From contig NZ_LOPW02000017.1 of NCBI RefSeq assembly GCF_001469875.2, positions 375,908-439,907 on the forward strand: a stretch of 64,000 nt of DNA. The letters run 5' to 3'. Shown here one piece after another: positions 42,301 through 51,255 of the stretch; position 1 is the first letter of the stretch, and every line of letters begins with the position of its first letter. A model generated the notes under the pieces. The model saw only the letters and a program-made list of their open reading frames with translations. It made no database searches and was not told the DNA's origin. This DNA comes from Haloferax marisrubri (lineage in GTDB: Archaea; Halobacteriota; Halobacteria; Halobacteriales; Haloferacaceae). Position numbers and translations under genes: made by a program.

Positions 42301-44034
42301 CTCGACGGCGCGCTCGGCGATGCGCTCGCGCACGCGGTGCGAGGATTCGGCGTCGGTGCGGACCTCGATGACGTCGGTGCCGTCGGTGGCGACCGACTCG
42401 GCGTAGGCGTCGCGGAAGTCGTCCGGGTCGACCGACGCGAACGAGAGGTCGTAGAGGTCGCCCGTGGCTTCGAAGTCGAGGCCGTGGGGCGTCTTGAACT
42501 GGTCCGTAAAGGGCGGTTCGTACTCCTCGATGGGGAGCATGTGGAAGATGCCGCCGCCGTCGTTGTTGACGAGGACGATGGTCGCGTCCACGCCGAGGCG
42601 ACCGAGCGCGAGCAGGCCGTTCATGTCGTGGTAGTACGCGAGGTCGCCGGTCAGGAGCGTCAGGTGGTCGGTCGCCGCGGAGCCGGCTCCGAGCGCCGAG
42701 GAGACGACGCCGTCGATGCCGGACGCGCCGCGGTTACCGAGGACCGTCCGGGACTTCGTCGAGGGGCGCGCGAAGCGGTCGAGGTCGCGGACGGGCATGG
42801 AGTTCGAGACGAACAGCGTCGACGGCTCGGGCGCGAGGTCGGCCACGTCGGCCGCGAGTCGGCCCTCGAACGCGTCGGTCTCGTCGTCAACGAGGCTCCA
42901 GTAGGCCTCTTCCGCGTCGGTCCACAGCGCGTTCCACGACTCGTCCGGGCGGTTGCGGATGAGTTGCGAGAGCCGCCACGCGAGCACCGACGGCTCGGCC
43001 TCCACGAGGTCGGTCGCGCCGAACTCGGCCTCGCGCCAGCGGCCCGTCGGGTCGACGAGGAACTGTCTGGCATCGGTGCGCGCGAGGTACTTCCGGAGCG
43101 CCTTCGAGGTCGGCGACGCGCCGATGCGGACGACGACCTCCGGGTCGGGCCAGTCGGCGGTGACGCGCTCGTCGAGGTAGGCGTCGTAGCCGCCGAGAAC
43201 GGTCGTCGTCCGGGTGTGGCCGCCGAAGCGGAGCCCCGAAAGCGGGTCAGCGACGACGGGGAAGCCGGTCGCGTGGGCGAACGCGGCGACGGCCTCGGCG
43301 TTGAATCCCGGCGGGTCGGCGGGGCCGGCGACGATGAGCCCCCGGTCGACCGCGAGGTCGTCGGCGAGCTTTCGGAGGTGGTCGTCCGAGAGTTCCGGCG
43401 CGCCCGCGGTCGTCTTGACGTAGGGGCGGCTTCCGCTCCGGCCGTCGAGCGCCTCGGGGTCGAGGTCGGCGGGCACGTCGTCCTCGACGTACGTCGGTTC
43501 GAGCGGCTTTCTGAAGGGGAAGTTGAGGTGAACGGGGCCGGCGTCGACGCCGGTCGCCTCGGAGACGGCGCGGCCGGCGGTCGTCCGGAGGCTCCGGAGT
43601 TTCCTGTCTGTGGCCTCCGGTTCGGGCATGTCCTTGTACCAGCGGACGGCGTCGCCGTAGAGCTTCTCTTGGTCGACGGTCTGGTTGGCCCCGCTGTCGC
43701 GGAGTTCCGGCGGGCGGTCGGCCGTGAGGACGAGCATCGGCACGCGGGCCTGCGACGCCTCGATGACCGCGGGGTGGAAGTTGGCCGCGGCGGTGCCCGA
43801 GGTGCAGACGATGGGCGTCACCTCGCCCGTGCGACGGGCGCGGCCGAGCGCGAAGTAGGCCGCCGAGCGCTCGTCGAGGTGCGAGAACGTCTCGATGTCG
43901 TCGTGGCGGTCGAACGCCTCCGTGAGGGGCGTCGAGCGACTGCCGGGTGCGATGCACACCGCGTCGATGCCGGTGCGTGCCAGTTCGTCGGCGAAGGTCC
44001 GTGCCCAGAGGGCGTTTCGGTTCGGTGCTGTCAT
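42286..44034 (-). CDS. menD: SEPHCHC synthase (MenD)
   Basis: A 582-residue ThDP enzyme. N-terminal NALWARTFADELARTGIDAVCIAPGSRSTPLTEAF (the SRSTPL block is MenD-specific), IVCTSGTAAANFHPAVIEASQ, then the C-terminal ThDP region NRGASGIDG and TGDLAYYHDMNGLL with NNDGGGIFHMLP. It joins isochorismate and 2-oxoglutarate in menaquinone synthesis. 77 bp downstream of menF on the same strand, so probably one operon. Confidence 0.96.
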   Translation of the reverse strand: MTAPNRNALWARTFADELARTGIDAVCIAPGSRSTPLTEAFDRHDDIETFSHLDERSAAYFALGRARRTGEVTPIVCTSGTAAANFHPAVIEASQARVPMLVLTADRPPELRDSGANQTVDQEKLYGDAVRWYKDMPEPEATDRKLRSLRTTAGRAVSEATGVDAGPVHLNFPFRKPLEPTYVEDDVPADLDPEALDGRSGSRPYVKTTAGAPELSDDHLRKLADDLAVDRGLIVAGPADPPGFNAEAVAAFAHATGFPVVADPLSGLRFGGHTRTTTVLGGYDAYLDERVTADWPDPEVVVRIGASPTSKALRKYLARTDARQFLVDPTGRWREAEFGATDLVEAEPSVLAWRLSQLIRNRPDESWNALWTDAEEAYWSLVDDETDAFEGRLAADVADLAPEPSTLFVSNSMPVRDLDRFARPSTKSRTVLGNRGASGIDGVVSSALGAGSAATDHLTLLTGDLAYYHDMNGLLALGRLGVDATIVLVNNDGGGIFHMLPIEEYEPPFTDQFKTPHGLDFEATGDLYDLSFASVDPDDFRDAYAESVATDGTDVIEVRTDAESSHRVRERIAERAVERLTD

Positions 44035-44111
44035 CTCGTCTATGTCGTCAAGTCGGATTGAATCGAATCAAGGTCTGTCGTCGGCTCCGACGCCGGTCGT
44101 CGGTCCCGAAC

Positions 44112-45443
44112 TCAGTCGTCGCGTTCGAGTTCGTCGAGGACGGGGCGGTACTTCAGTTGCACCTCGTCCCACTCGGCGTCGGGGTCCGAGTCGGCGACGA
44201 GGCCGACGCCCGCAAAGAGCGTCGCCAGCGTCTCCTCGACGATTGCCGAGCGGAGCGCGACCGCGAAACTGCCGTCGCCGTCGGCGTCGAACCAGCCGAC
44301 CGGCGCGGCGTACCAGCCGCGGTCGAACGGCTCGGTGTCGCGAATCACGTCGAGGGCGGCCGCCGGTGGGAGACCGCCGACCGCGGGCGTCGGGTGGAGC
44401 GCGTCCACGAGCGAGAGGACGTGCTCGTCGCGTTCGAGCGTCGCGTCGATGGGCGTCCAGAGGTGCTGGACGGTCGCGAGCTTCCGAATCCCGCGGTCGC
44501 CGACGCGAATCTCGGCCGACAGGGGCGCGAGCTGTTCCCGAATCGTCTCCGCGACGAGTTCGTGTTCGTGGTTGTCCTTCTCGCTTCCGAGCAGTTCGTT
44601 CGCCAGCCACTCGTCTTCGTCGTCGGTGTCGCCGCGGCCGGTCGTCCCGGCGAGCGCGCCGGTCTCAACCTCGCGGCCGCGGAGCGAGACGAGCCGCTCG
44701 GGCGTCGCGCCGAGGAAACTCGCCCCGCCGTTCGGCTCGACGAGGAAGCGGTGGCAGTCGGGGTACGTCCGGCCGAGGCGGGCGAGCAGGTCGGGCGCGG
44801 CGGCGGGGCGGTCGAGTTCGACTTCGAGCGCCTGCGCGAGGACGACCTTCTGGAGGTCGCCGGCGCGGATGCGCGAGACCGCGGCATCGACGCTCTCGTG
44901 CCACGCCTCCACCGAGGTCGTCCGGTGGCGGTCCGAGACGCCCGGCGGCCCCTCGGGGGGCGCGTCATCGAGCGATTCGAGCGTCTCGCGGACCTCGTCG
45001 AGTCGGTCGCCGACGCTCTCGGGGTCGGCGTCCGCGCCGACGGCGGTGACCGTGAGCCACGCGTCGTCGCCGTCGAAGGCGACCTGCACTTCGGGGACGA
45101 CGAAGCGCGCGGCCGGGAAGTCGGCCCACGGGTCGCGGCCGGTCGCCTCCTCGTGGAAGGCGAGGCCGCCGAAGAATCGCGGGCGGGCGGCGTCGGGGCC
45201 GTCCACGTCCGCGCCCTCGAACAGCGCCGTGGCCGACCGGCGGACGCGCGCGAGTCGCTCTGGGCCGTCTGCCTCGACGGCCACGGCGACGCCGCCGCCG
45301 ACGACTGTTGGCTCGTCGGGGGCGGTCCACAGCGCCCGCGGGCGGCGCATCGTCGCGAGCGACGCCGACACGGGCGGCGCAGACAGTCGAACCGACCTGC
45401 TGACGAGGTGAGTGCTCACCTCGTCTGTCCGCAACGGTTCCAT
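44112..45443 (-). CDS. menF: Isochorismate synthase
   Basis: A 443-residue chorismate-utilising enzyme. AGDLQKVVLAQALEVEL (about 205-221), ASFLGATPERLVSLRGREVETGALAGTTGRG (core), VQHLWTPIDATL, LHPTPAVGGLPPAAAL and the closing GWYAAPVGWFDADGDGSFAVALRSA are all conserved in MenF/EntC/DhbC. The ATG at 45443 starts MEPLRTDEVSTHLVSRSV, where the family begins; upstream frame is unconserved. It feeds isochorismate to menD. Confidence 0.94.
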   Translation of the reverse strand: MEPLRTDEVSTHLVSRSVRLSAPPVSASLATMRRPRALWTAPDEPTVVGGGVAVAVEADGPERLARVRRSATALFEGADVDGPDAARPRFFGGLAFHEEATGRDPWADFPAARFVVPEVQVAFDGDDAWLTVTAVGADADPESVGDRLDEVRETLESLDDAPPEGPPGVSDRHRTTSVEAWHESVDAAVSRIRAGDLQKVVLAQALEVELDRPAAAPDLLARLGRTYPDCHRFLVEPNGGASFLGATPERLVSLRGREVETGALAGTTGRGDTDDEDEWLANELLGSEKDNHEHELVAETIREQLAPLSAEIRVGDRGIRKLATVQHLWTPIDATLERDEHVLSLVDALHPTPAVGGLPPAAALDVIRDTEPFDRGWYAAPVGWFDADGDGSFAVALRSAIVEETLATLFAGVGLVADSDPDAEWDEVQLKYRPVLDELERDD

Positions 45444-45596
45444 CGACCGTGGGTCAGGACCGGGGACGCTTGAAACTCTCCCTTCTGTCCCGCGCGCCGG
45501 GTCGGCAAACTGGCGGAACGCGCACATCTGTCCACCGAACGACAACGCTGGTGACTCGGACGCGAAGCGACCGCCGAAAACGCTGGAAAATCAGCC

Positions 45597-45721
45597 TAGC
45601 TGTACCGCTCTTCGTTCCACGGGTTCGCCCACCTTTTTCCGTGGTTCGCTACGCTCACCACGCAAAAATCTGGACCAAAAACTTAGGTTAGCTGTACCGC
45701 TCTTCGTTCCACGGGTTCGCC
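45597..45721. repeat. 33-bp duplication of a gene 3' end with hairpin spacer
   Basis: 45597-45629 and 45689-45721 are identical over 33 bp (starting TAGCTGTACCGCTCTTCG). The right copy is the stop codon and last residues of the oxidoreductase gene; the left copy has no gene attached. The 59-bp spacer contains the inverted arms CGTGGT (45640-45645) and ACCACG (45657-45662), and CCACGG of the left copy pairs with CCGTGG (45639-45644). Confidence 0.85.
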
Positions 45722-46281
45722 GTGTTCGAGTACCCGCGTTTCTCCCAGTAACCGCGTTCGGGTTCGGTGAGGAACTCGACGCCCGAGACCCACTTCGCGC
45801 CCTTGTAGGCGTACTTGTGCGGGGTGACGACCCGGAGGGGACCGCCGTGGTCGGCGGGCAGGTCCTCGCCGTCGTAGCCCCAGACGAACATGACCTCGTC
45901 GCGCATGCACTGGTCGAGGGGCAGGTTCGTCGTGTAGCCGTCCATGGCGTGGAACATCACGTGGACTGCGTCGTCGTCGACGCCGACCGCGTCGGCGAGC
46001 GTCGGGAACGTAACGCCCTCGAACTCGCAGTCGAACTTGCTCCAGCCGGTGACGCAATGGAAGTCCTGTACCTGCGTCTCGGAGGGGAGGTCGCGGAACT
46101 CGTCGAACGAGAGGTCGAGTTCGGTCTCGACCGCGCCCCACGCCTCGAACGACCACGTCTCCGGGTCCCACGAGGGCGTGCCGCTCTTGGAGAGCACGGG
46201 GAACCGCTGGGTCTCGCGTTGCCCCGGCGGGAGTCGGTCGTCGCCGAACTCCTCGTAGAGGTGGGTCACGTCGTTGGCCAT
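45688..46281 (-). CDS. Molybdopterin-dependent oxidoreductase (sulfite-oxidase fold)
   Basis: A 197-residue oxidoreductase molybdopterin-binding domain. DFHCVTGWSKFDCEFEGV (about 81-98) has the Cys that ligates molybdenum; MDGYTTNLPLDQCM and GGPLRVVTPHKYAYKGAKWVSGVEF continue the SUOX fold. It lacks a haem domain, dimerisation domain and Tat signal, so it is a cytoplasmic single-domain member like YedY-related proteins; substrate unknown. Its last 33 bp are duplicated 92 bp downstream. Confidence 0.88.
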   Translation of the reverse strand: MANDVTHLYEEFGDDRLPPGQRETQRFPVLSKSGTPSWDPETWSFEAWGAVETELDLSFDEFRDLPSETQVQDFHCVTGWSKFDCEFEGVTFPTLADAVGVDDDAVHVMFHAMDGYTTNLPLDQCMRDEVMFVWGYDGEDLPADHGGPLRVVTPHKYAYKGAKWVSGVEFLTEPERGYWEKRGYSNTANPWNEERYS

Positions 46282-46463
46282 GGTCGAAGCTTCGGCCCGA
46301 CGCACCTATCACTAACGACTCCGGACACCCGCCGGCGACCGGCCCGACGGCCGCACTAACCGAACGTAAGGGGAGATTCGCGTTCGCCCGGGCGACCTTC
46401 GGAAAACCCGATTATTCCCCCGGTAGAGTTATATACGGCCCTTCCAAAGCGACGGACGTTCAG

Positions 46464-46676
46464 ATGCCCAAAGTAGAGATTACCGTGCCGGAACACCTGG
46501 AGATGCAGATCGTCCAACTCGTCGAACAGGGCGAGTTCGTCAACCGCGACGAAGCCATCGAGGACCTGCTGTCGACCGGTATCCGCGCGTACAAGACCAG
46601 CGGTCCGATGTCCGACGAGGACCGCGCGTACGAAGACGACGGGATGATGGGCCACGAAGACGAATACGTCTTCTGA
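46464..46676 (+). CDS. CopG/RHH family transcription regulator
   Basis: A 70-residue RHH protein: PKVEITVPEHLEMQIVQLVEQGEFVNRDEAIEDLL (beta strand and two helices, about 2-37) with an acidic C-terminal tail (SDEDRAYEDDGMMGHEDEYVF). TATA-like AGTTATATA about 30 bp upstream gives a leaderless start. Likely a small DNA-binding regulator; the tail is unusual and may mediate contacts with other proteins. Confidence 0.87.
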   Translation: MPKVEITVPEHLEMQIVQLVEQGEFVNRDEAIEDLLSTGIRAYKTSGPMSDEDRAYEDDGMMGHEDEYVF

Positions 46677-46734
46677 GCCGAGTGACAGTATCCCCCAATA
46701 ACGCTTAAACCGCCCTCGCGCCTAACCAACGCTC

Positions 46735-47013
46735 ATGCACAAGGACGAACTGCTGGAGCTGCACGAACAGATGGTTATCATCAAGGACCACTTCTCGGCC
46801 CGCGACCACGTCGATTCGAGCCTGTTCGACCCCTACGACGAGCTTGCGGTCGAGCCCTCCCACGTCCACAAATCGAAGAGCGAACACAAACACGCCGTGT
46901 TCGTGCTCGGAAACGCCCTCGCGACCGCGATGAGCGACGACGAGTTCTCCAGCGCGGGCCGCGTCGGCAAGCGCATGGAAGAGCTGGCGGACGACGCCGA
47001 AGGGAAAATCTGA
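46735..47013 (+). CDS. UPF0058 family protein
   Basis: A 92-residue, mostly helical protein that matches the archaeal UPF0058 family (MHKDELLELHEQMVIIKDHF; SHVHKSKSEHKHAVFVLGNALA). His-rich middle (HVHKSKSEHKH) may bind metal. A TATA-like GCTTAAAC lies about 28 bp upstream. Function not known; found widely in Euryarchaeota, often beside small regulators. Confidence 0.9.
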   Translation: MHKDELLELHEQMVIIKDHFSARDHVDSSLFDPYDELAVEPSHVHKSKSEHKHAVFVLGNALATAMSDDEFSSAGRVGKRMEELADDAEGKI

Positions 47014-47145
47014 GCGGCCGCCCGCCGCGACCGACCGCCCGACTCGGAGCCGCCTCTCGCGGTCGAGTTCGTGTCGTTCGCTAGCACCTCTCAAGCAGTT
47101 CTCCGCGGGTTTCTTTATCACCCATTCGTACGACACACGTAGCTA

Positions 47146-48798
47146 ATGCTAGAGATACCGGGCTGGATACCGTTCCAGCGGCTCGCCGCGCTCCTCGCGC
47201 TCCTCGCCGCGGCCGTCGCGCTCGCTGTCGTCGACAGACCGAGTCGGCTCTCGGCGGCGCTCCGGCGGCGCTTCCTGTTCGGCCTCCCGCTCGGAACGCT
47301 CGTCAGCGCCGGCGGCGTCCTCCTCGTCTACCTCGTGGTTCAGGACGGCTGGTCGTCGTGGTATCGGCCCATCGTCATCCCGTTCCGGGCGTGGTCGTAC
47401 TTCTACCCGACCGGGATGCTGACCGCCGCGTTCGCCCACTCCAGCGCCGGGCACCTCATCGGCAACCTCGTCGGCACGCTCACCCTCGCCCCCGTCGCGG
47501 AGTACGCGTGGGGCCACTACCCGACGCGCCGCGGGTCCACGTCGTTCGGGTCGGCCCGCGAGAACCCCTACGTCCGGTCGCTCGTCGTCTTCCCGGCGGT
47601 CGTCTTCGGCGTGGGGCTTCTGACTTCCGTCTTCGCGCTCGGCCCGGTCGTCGGCTTCTCCGGCGTGGTGTTCGCGTTCGCCGGCTTCGCGCTCGTCTTC
47701 CGGCCGCTCACGACCGTGTTAGCGTTCGTCTCCGGGCGCGTCGTCAGCCTGTTTTACGACGCGATGCTCTCGCCCGAAGTCGTCTCGTCGGCCCGTCCCA
47801 TCTTCTCGACGCCGTGGTGGTCGCAAATCGCCATTCAGGGCCACGCCATCGGCTTCCTGTTCGGCGTCCTCCTCGGCGTGTGGCTCAGCCACCGGCGCGA
47901 GGGGTCCAGCCCGCCCGCGCTCCGGAGCTTCGCCGGCGTCCTCCTGTTCGGCGTCAGCGAGTCGCTGTGGGCGGTGTACTGGTACCGCGGCGGCGAGACC
48001 TACGTGCTGTTTCGCGCCGTCGGCTTCGCGCTCGTCGTCGCGCTCGCGCTCGTCGTGGCGTTGACGGTCGCGGCGTCCGACAAGCCGCTCCGCGAGTACG
48101 CGCCCGAGAACTCGGTGTTTTCGGCCCGCCGCTGGCAGGCCGGCCTCGCCGTCCTCCTCGTCGTCGTCGCGGCCCTGTCGGGACCGGCGATGCTGTACAA
48201 CACGTTCACCGCGAGCGGCGACGACCTGCCGGGCGAGAGCGTCTCGGTCAGGGACTACGACGTGACCTACGCCAAGGACGTGCCGAACGGGCTGACCGCC
48301 GTCTTCGACATCGAACTGTTCGGCGAGTCGACGACGACCAACACCTCCGGGGTCATCGTCAGAAGCGAGCGGCGCGGCATCTGGACGACGGCCGTCTCCA
48401 CGAGCCGGCTGGCGTTCGACGGCGAGTCGACGGTCAGGCTCGGCGGCCTCGGCTGGCGGGACCAAGTGACTGCGGTCCGCGACGGCTACGTCGTCTCGGG
48501 CGCGGGAGCCGCCTACCGGGTGCTCCTCGTCGCCGACGGCGAGGCGCGACTGGCCTACGAGACCGGCCCGGTCCGGGCCGAACCGGTCGTCTCCCGCCGG
48601 AACATCTCCGTCGTGCCGACGGCGACGGGCTACGACATCCAAGTGTCGTCGGACAGCGGGACCGTCAGGGGGCCGATGCCGACGAAGAACGCGAGCACGA
48701 CGCTCGACGGCATTCGGTTCGTCCGCGAGAAGTCGTTCGTCTTCGCCGAGTCGCGGGGGACGAAGGTCCGCATCGCGCGACAAGAGACGTACAATTAG
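47146..48798 (+). CDS. Rhomboid family intramembrane protease
   Basis: A 550-residue protein. A rhomboid core in the N-terminal half: AFAHSSAGHLIGNLVG (HxxxN-type, about 91-106), VVGFSGVVFAF with catalytic Ser in GFSG (about 170), and GHAIGFLFGVLLG with the catalytic His (about 231). Further helices and a soluble C-terminal domain (about 365-550) follow. It resembles, from memory, the RhoII protein of H. volcanii whose loss alters S-layer glycosylation. A TATA box about 30 bp upstream gives a leaderless start. Confidence 0.88.
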   Translation: MLEIPGWIPFQRLAALLALLAAAVALAVVDRPSRLSAALRRRFLFGLPLGTLVSAGGVLLVYLVVQDGWSSWYRPIVIPFRAWSYFYPTGMLTAAFAHSSAGHLIGNLVGTLTLAPVAEYAWGHYPTRRGSTSFGSARENPYVRSLVVFPAVVFGVGLLTSVFALGPVVGFSGVVFAFAGFALVFRPLTTVLAFVSGRVVSLFYDAMLSPEVVSSARPIFSTPWWSQIAIQGHAIGFLFGVLLGVWLSHRREGSSPPALRSFAGVLLFGVSESLWAVYWYRGGETYVLFRAVGFALVVALALVVALTVAASDKPLREYAPENSVFSARRWQAGLAVLLVVVAALSGPAMLYNTFTASGDDLPGESVSVRDYDVTYAKDVPNGLTAVFDIELFGESTTTNTSGVIVRSERRGIWTTAVSTSRLAFDGESTVRLGGLGWRDQVTAVRDGYVVSGAGAAYRVLLVADGEARLAYETGPVRAEPVVSRRNISVVPTATGYDIQVSSDSGTVRGPMPTKNASTTLDGIRFVREKSFVFAESRGTKVRIARQETYN

Positions 48799-48877
48799 GG
48801 CGCGGTCGGCGGGCGATTCGTGCGGTGTCTACGGACGGTTCGCGCAGTGATGGACCGGCGATGCGACCGCCGCCGCC

Positions 48878-49504
48878 TCACCACTCGATGCGGAACACTT
48901 CGGCGTCGAGCTGTCGGCGGTCCTCGTCGTGGAAGTCGAACTGGCGGTCGAGGTCGAACGTCGCCCGGAACGCGTCCGTGAGGTCGCCGCCGGCGTCGGC
49001 GACGAACGACTCGACGAACTCCTTGCTCCCCTCGTTGTGGACCGAGTAGGACACGTCGGCGACCGACGCGACCGATTCGAGGAAGGCGCGGTCGGCGTGT
49101 TCGTTGCCCCGCTGCGCGCCGAACGGCGGGTTCATGAGCACCGTGACCTGCCGGTCGTCGGGGAGACAGAGCGGCAGGCGAGTGGCGTCGGCGCGAATCC
49201 AGTCGATGGGTGCGCTCGCGCCGACCCGGCGGGCGTTGTCCGTCGCGGTTTCGAGCGCGTCGTCGTCGAGTTCGACGCCGACGACGCGGGCGGGCGAGCG
49301 GAGCGCCGCGCCGAGTCCGAGCATGCCGGTTCCGGAGCCCAAATCGAGGACCGTCGCGTCCTCGATGTCGCCGCGGAGGTCCGCGAGGTGGACGAGGTGC
49401 GCGGCGAGGTCCGGCGGCGTCGGGTACTGTTCGAGCGAGACCTTCGGGTTCTCGAAGCCGGCGACCACCGCCAACTGCGCCTCCAGCGCGGCCTTAGTTG
49501 CCAT
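48878..49504 (-). CDS. METTL5-type RNA methyltransferase
   Basis: A 208-residue class I SAM methyltransferase. VSLEQYPTPPDLAAHLV at the start, SAM site VLDLGSGTGMLGLGAALR (about 50-67) and catalytic VLMNPPFGAQRG (NPPF motif, about 127-138) match archaeal METTL5 homologs that make m6A in 16S rRNA or act on tRNA. The upstream gene's stop overlaps this start by one base, linking translation. Confidence 0.9.
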   Translation of the reverse strand: MATKAALEAQLAVVAGFENPKVSLEQYPTPPDLAAHLVHLADLRGDIEDATVLDLGSGTGMLGLGAALRSPARVVGVELDDDALETATDNARRVGASAPIDWIRADATRLPLCLPDDRQVTVLMNPPFGAQRGNEHADRAFLESVASVADVSYSVHNEGSKEFVESFVADAGGDLTDAFRATFDLDRQFDFHDEDRRQLDAEVFRIEW

Positions 49505-49899
49505 CAGCCGTCGATGGAACCTCGAAGCTCAAAAGCGACACCCTCGCGCCGGGCGCGCTCGCCGAGCGCCGCGAGCGCCGACTCGGCGTCGTCGGGGCGA
49601 CAGCACTCCGCGACGTCGACGGCGACGCGCCCGACGCCGAGGAACGCGGCGGCGCGGACGTACTCGCGGAGGCGGTCGGACTCCGACTGCACCGCGAGCG
49701 GGTCGTCCTCGCAGAAGCGGGCTTCGACGGTGAGTTCCGCCGGGAGATAGCCCTCCTCGGCGAGTCCGGCCTTCAGGTCGCGGAGGTGCGACGGAGCGGT
49801 CGACTCCAGCCCAGCGGCGTCGAGGACGACGGGGGTCAGGTCGGCGGGACGACCGGCGGCGAGTGCGGCTTCGACGGACGAGGATTCGAGCGTGCTCAT
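49504..49899 (-). CDS. Hypothetical protein coupled to the methyltransferase gene
   Basis: A 131-residue protein starting MSTLESSSVEAAL, with alternating strands and helices (LTPVVLDAAGL; LPAELTVEARFCE; VGRVAVDVAECCRPDDAESAL) like part of a TIM barrel. A minus-strand TATA (GATATATACATAA) lies about 25 bp before the ATG, giving a leaderless start; the stop overlaps the methyltransferase ATG (TGATG). It therefore leads this two-gene operon. A link to RNA metabolism is likely but unproven. Confidence 0.75.
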   Translation of the reverse strand: MSTLESSSVEAALAAGRPADLTPVVLDAAGLESTAPSHLRDLKAGLAEEGYLPAELTVEARFCEDDPLAVQSESDRLREYVRAAAFLGVGRVAVDVAECCRPDDAESALAALGERARREGVAFELRGSIDG

Positions 49900-49980
49900 G
49901 TTGCACACACATTTCCTTTGGTTATGTATATATCTTTGTAAATGCTCGGTAGTAATTTATTTGGGTGGAATCCGGCGATG

Positions 49981-50085
49981 GCGCGGGGCTTCGCCGTTCC
50001 GGCGTGACAGCCTAGGGGCTGATAGCCATGGTAACCGTACTGCCGATGGGGGCACACGCTCCACCCCCATTCCCCCTGACCGCGC
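49981..50085 (+). ncRNA. Candidate structured non-coding RNA
   Basis: In a 231-bp gap, GCGCGG (49981-49986) pairs with CCGCGC (50080-50085) to close a domain containing three hairpins: GCCG-TTC-CGGC (49993-50003), CAGCC-TAGG-GGCTG (50008-50021) and ATGGGGG/CCCCCAT (50046-50070). A TATA-like TAATTTAT (49953-49960) is about 25 bp upstream. No ORF fits. Strand, ends and function are inferred; it does not look like 7S RNA or RNase P RNA. Confidence 0.4.
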
Positions 50086-50130
50086 GGGCGGTCCACTCGG
50101 ACGCCGAGGTTCATTCCGACGTTAATTTCG

Positions 50131-51114
50131 CTACTCGTACGTGTACGAGAGTACCTCAGTCCCCGCGGCGTCGCGAATCGTGACCGTGTCGCCGCCGTTG
50201 TTCCACACCGCGCCGCCGCGACCCCAGTAGACGTCCTCGTCGGTGTCGGTTCCCGACCCCGTGTGGAGCGTCAGCGACGCGCCGGGGTCGAGTTCGGTCC
50301 CCTCGGCGAACGTGTAGGTCGCGCCCGCCGCGTCGGAGACGGTCCACCCCGAGAGGTCGATGGCGGCGTCGCCGTCGTTCCGGAGCGTGACGTACTCCTC
50401 GTTCAGGTTGTCGTTGTCGTTGCCGGGCGCGTCGGCGACGACCGAGACCGAGAGGCCGTCGTCGGTGGTCGCGTCCGCGCCGCCCGCGGCCGACCCTTCG
50501 GTCGCGCAGGACCAGAGGCCGACCCCGCGCTCTCTGGCGTCGCGTTCGGCGCGCTCGTAGCGCTCGCGCTCCTCGAACGAACTCTCGTAGACCCGGGCGT
50601 GGCCCTCGGCGATGAGGTCGTGGTTGAACTCCGCGCCGTCGACGACGACGTACGCGAGGAGTCGGCCGTAGTAGCCGCGCTCGCCGGCTTTCTCGTCGTA
50701 GCGGAGTTCGACGGTTCGGTCGGCGAGTCGGGACTTCGCGTAGGCGCTCGCGTTCTCGCCGGCCGCGCGGAGGCAGGTCCGGCCGGCCTCGGTCTCGGGG
50801 ACGCCCTCGAACTCGTCGGGCGTGTTCTCGGCGTGGACCTCCGGGGTGTCGACGCCGAGGAGCCGAACCGTCTCGCGCGCGCCGTCCGGCATGACGACCT
50901 TGATTGTGTCGCCGTCGACCACCTCGACCACCTCGACTGTCACGTCGCCCGCGGCGGCCGCGGTCGTCGGCGACCCCGACTGCGCCGTCGGCGACGCCGT
51001 CTCCGTCACGGTCGATTCGACCGTCGTCGGCGCGCCCGCGCCACCCCCGCCGAGACAGCCCGCGAGGACCGCGAGAACGACGACAACGAGTGTCGTGGTA
51101 GCACGTCTGACCAT
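50131..51114 (-). CDS. Secreted thermonuclease-like lipoprotein with lamin-tail domain
   Basis: A 327-residue exported protein. Start helix and lipobox LAGC (Cys at about 19), a Thr/Ser-rich linker, then a staphylococcal-nuclease-like domain (VEVVDGDTIKVVMPDG; VRLLGVDTPEVH; YDEKAGERGYYGRLLAYV, the catalytic Arg/Glu blocks). A C-terminal lamin-tail domain (about 220-327; NDNLNEEYVTLRNDGDAAIDLSGWTV) may anchor or recognise DNA. Likely a surface nuclease used to degrade external DNA. ATG at 51114 is 28 bp after a TATA-like TTATACA; a GTG at 51123 is less likely. Confidence 0.88.
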   Translation of the reverse strand: MVRRATTTLVVVVLAVLAGCLGGGGAGAPTTVESTVTETASPTAQSGSPTTAAAAGDVTVEVVEVVDGDTIKVVMPDGARETVRLLGVDTPEVHAENTPDEFEGVPETEAGRTCLRAAGENASAYAKSRLADRTVELRYDEKAGERGYYGRLLAYVVVDGAEFNHDLIAEGHARVYESSFEERERYERAERDARERGVGLWSCATEGSAAGGADATTDDGLSVSVVADAPGNDNDNLNEEYVTLRNDGDAAIDLSGWTVSDAAGATYTFAEGTELDPGASLTLHTGSGTDTDEDVYWGRGGAVWNNGGDTVTIRDAAGTEVLSYTYE

Positions 51115-51255
51115 TCGATTCACCGTTAGTCAGGGAACTGTATAAGTAGGTGCGTCCCAGTCGCCCGAATTCGGAGTCGTCGAATCGCCAGACAGCGGCC
51201 TTTATCATATTTCTGTTACAAAGGTTTAAATTCACGCTCCACCAGAAACCTTTTA

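Noticed and set aside
45681-45697. IdeR-like half-site TTAGGTTAGCT
   Set aside because: It overlaps the end of a coding sequence, has no second arm, and is not placed at a promoter.
49981-50085. 7S (SRP) RNA or RNase P RNA
   Set aside because: The region is too short and lacks the conserved S-domain loop of 7S RNA and the conserved core sequences of RNase P RNA.
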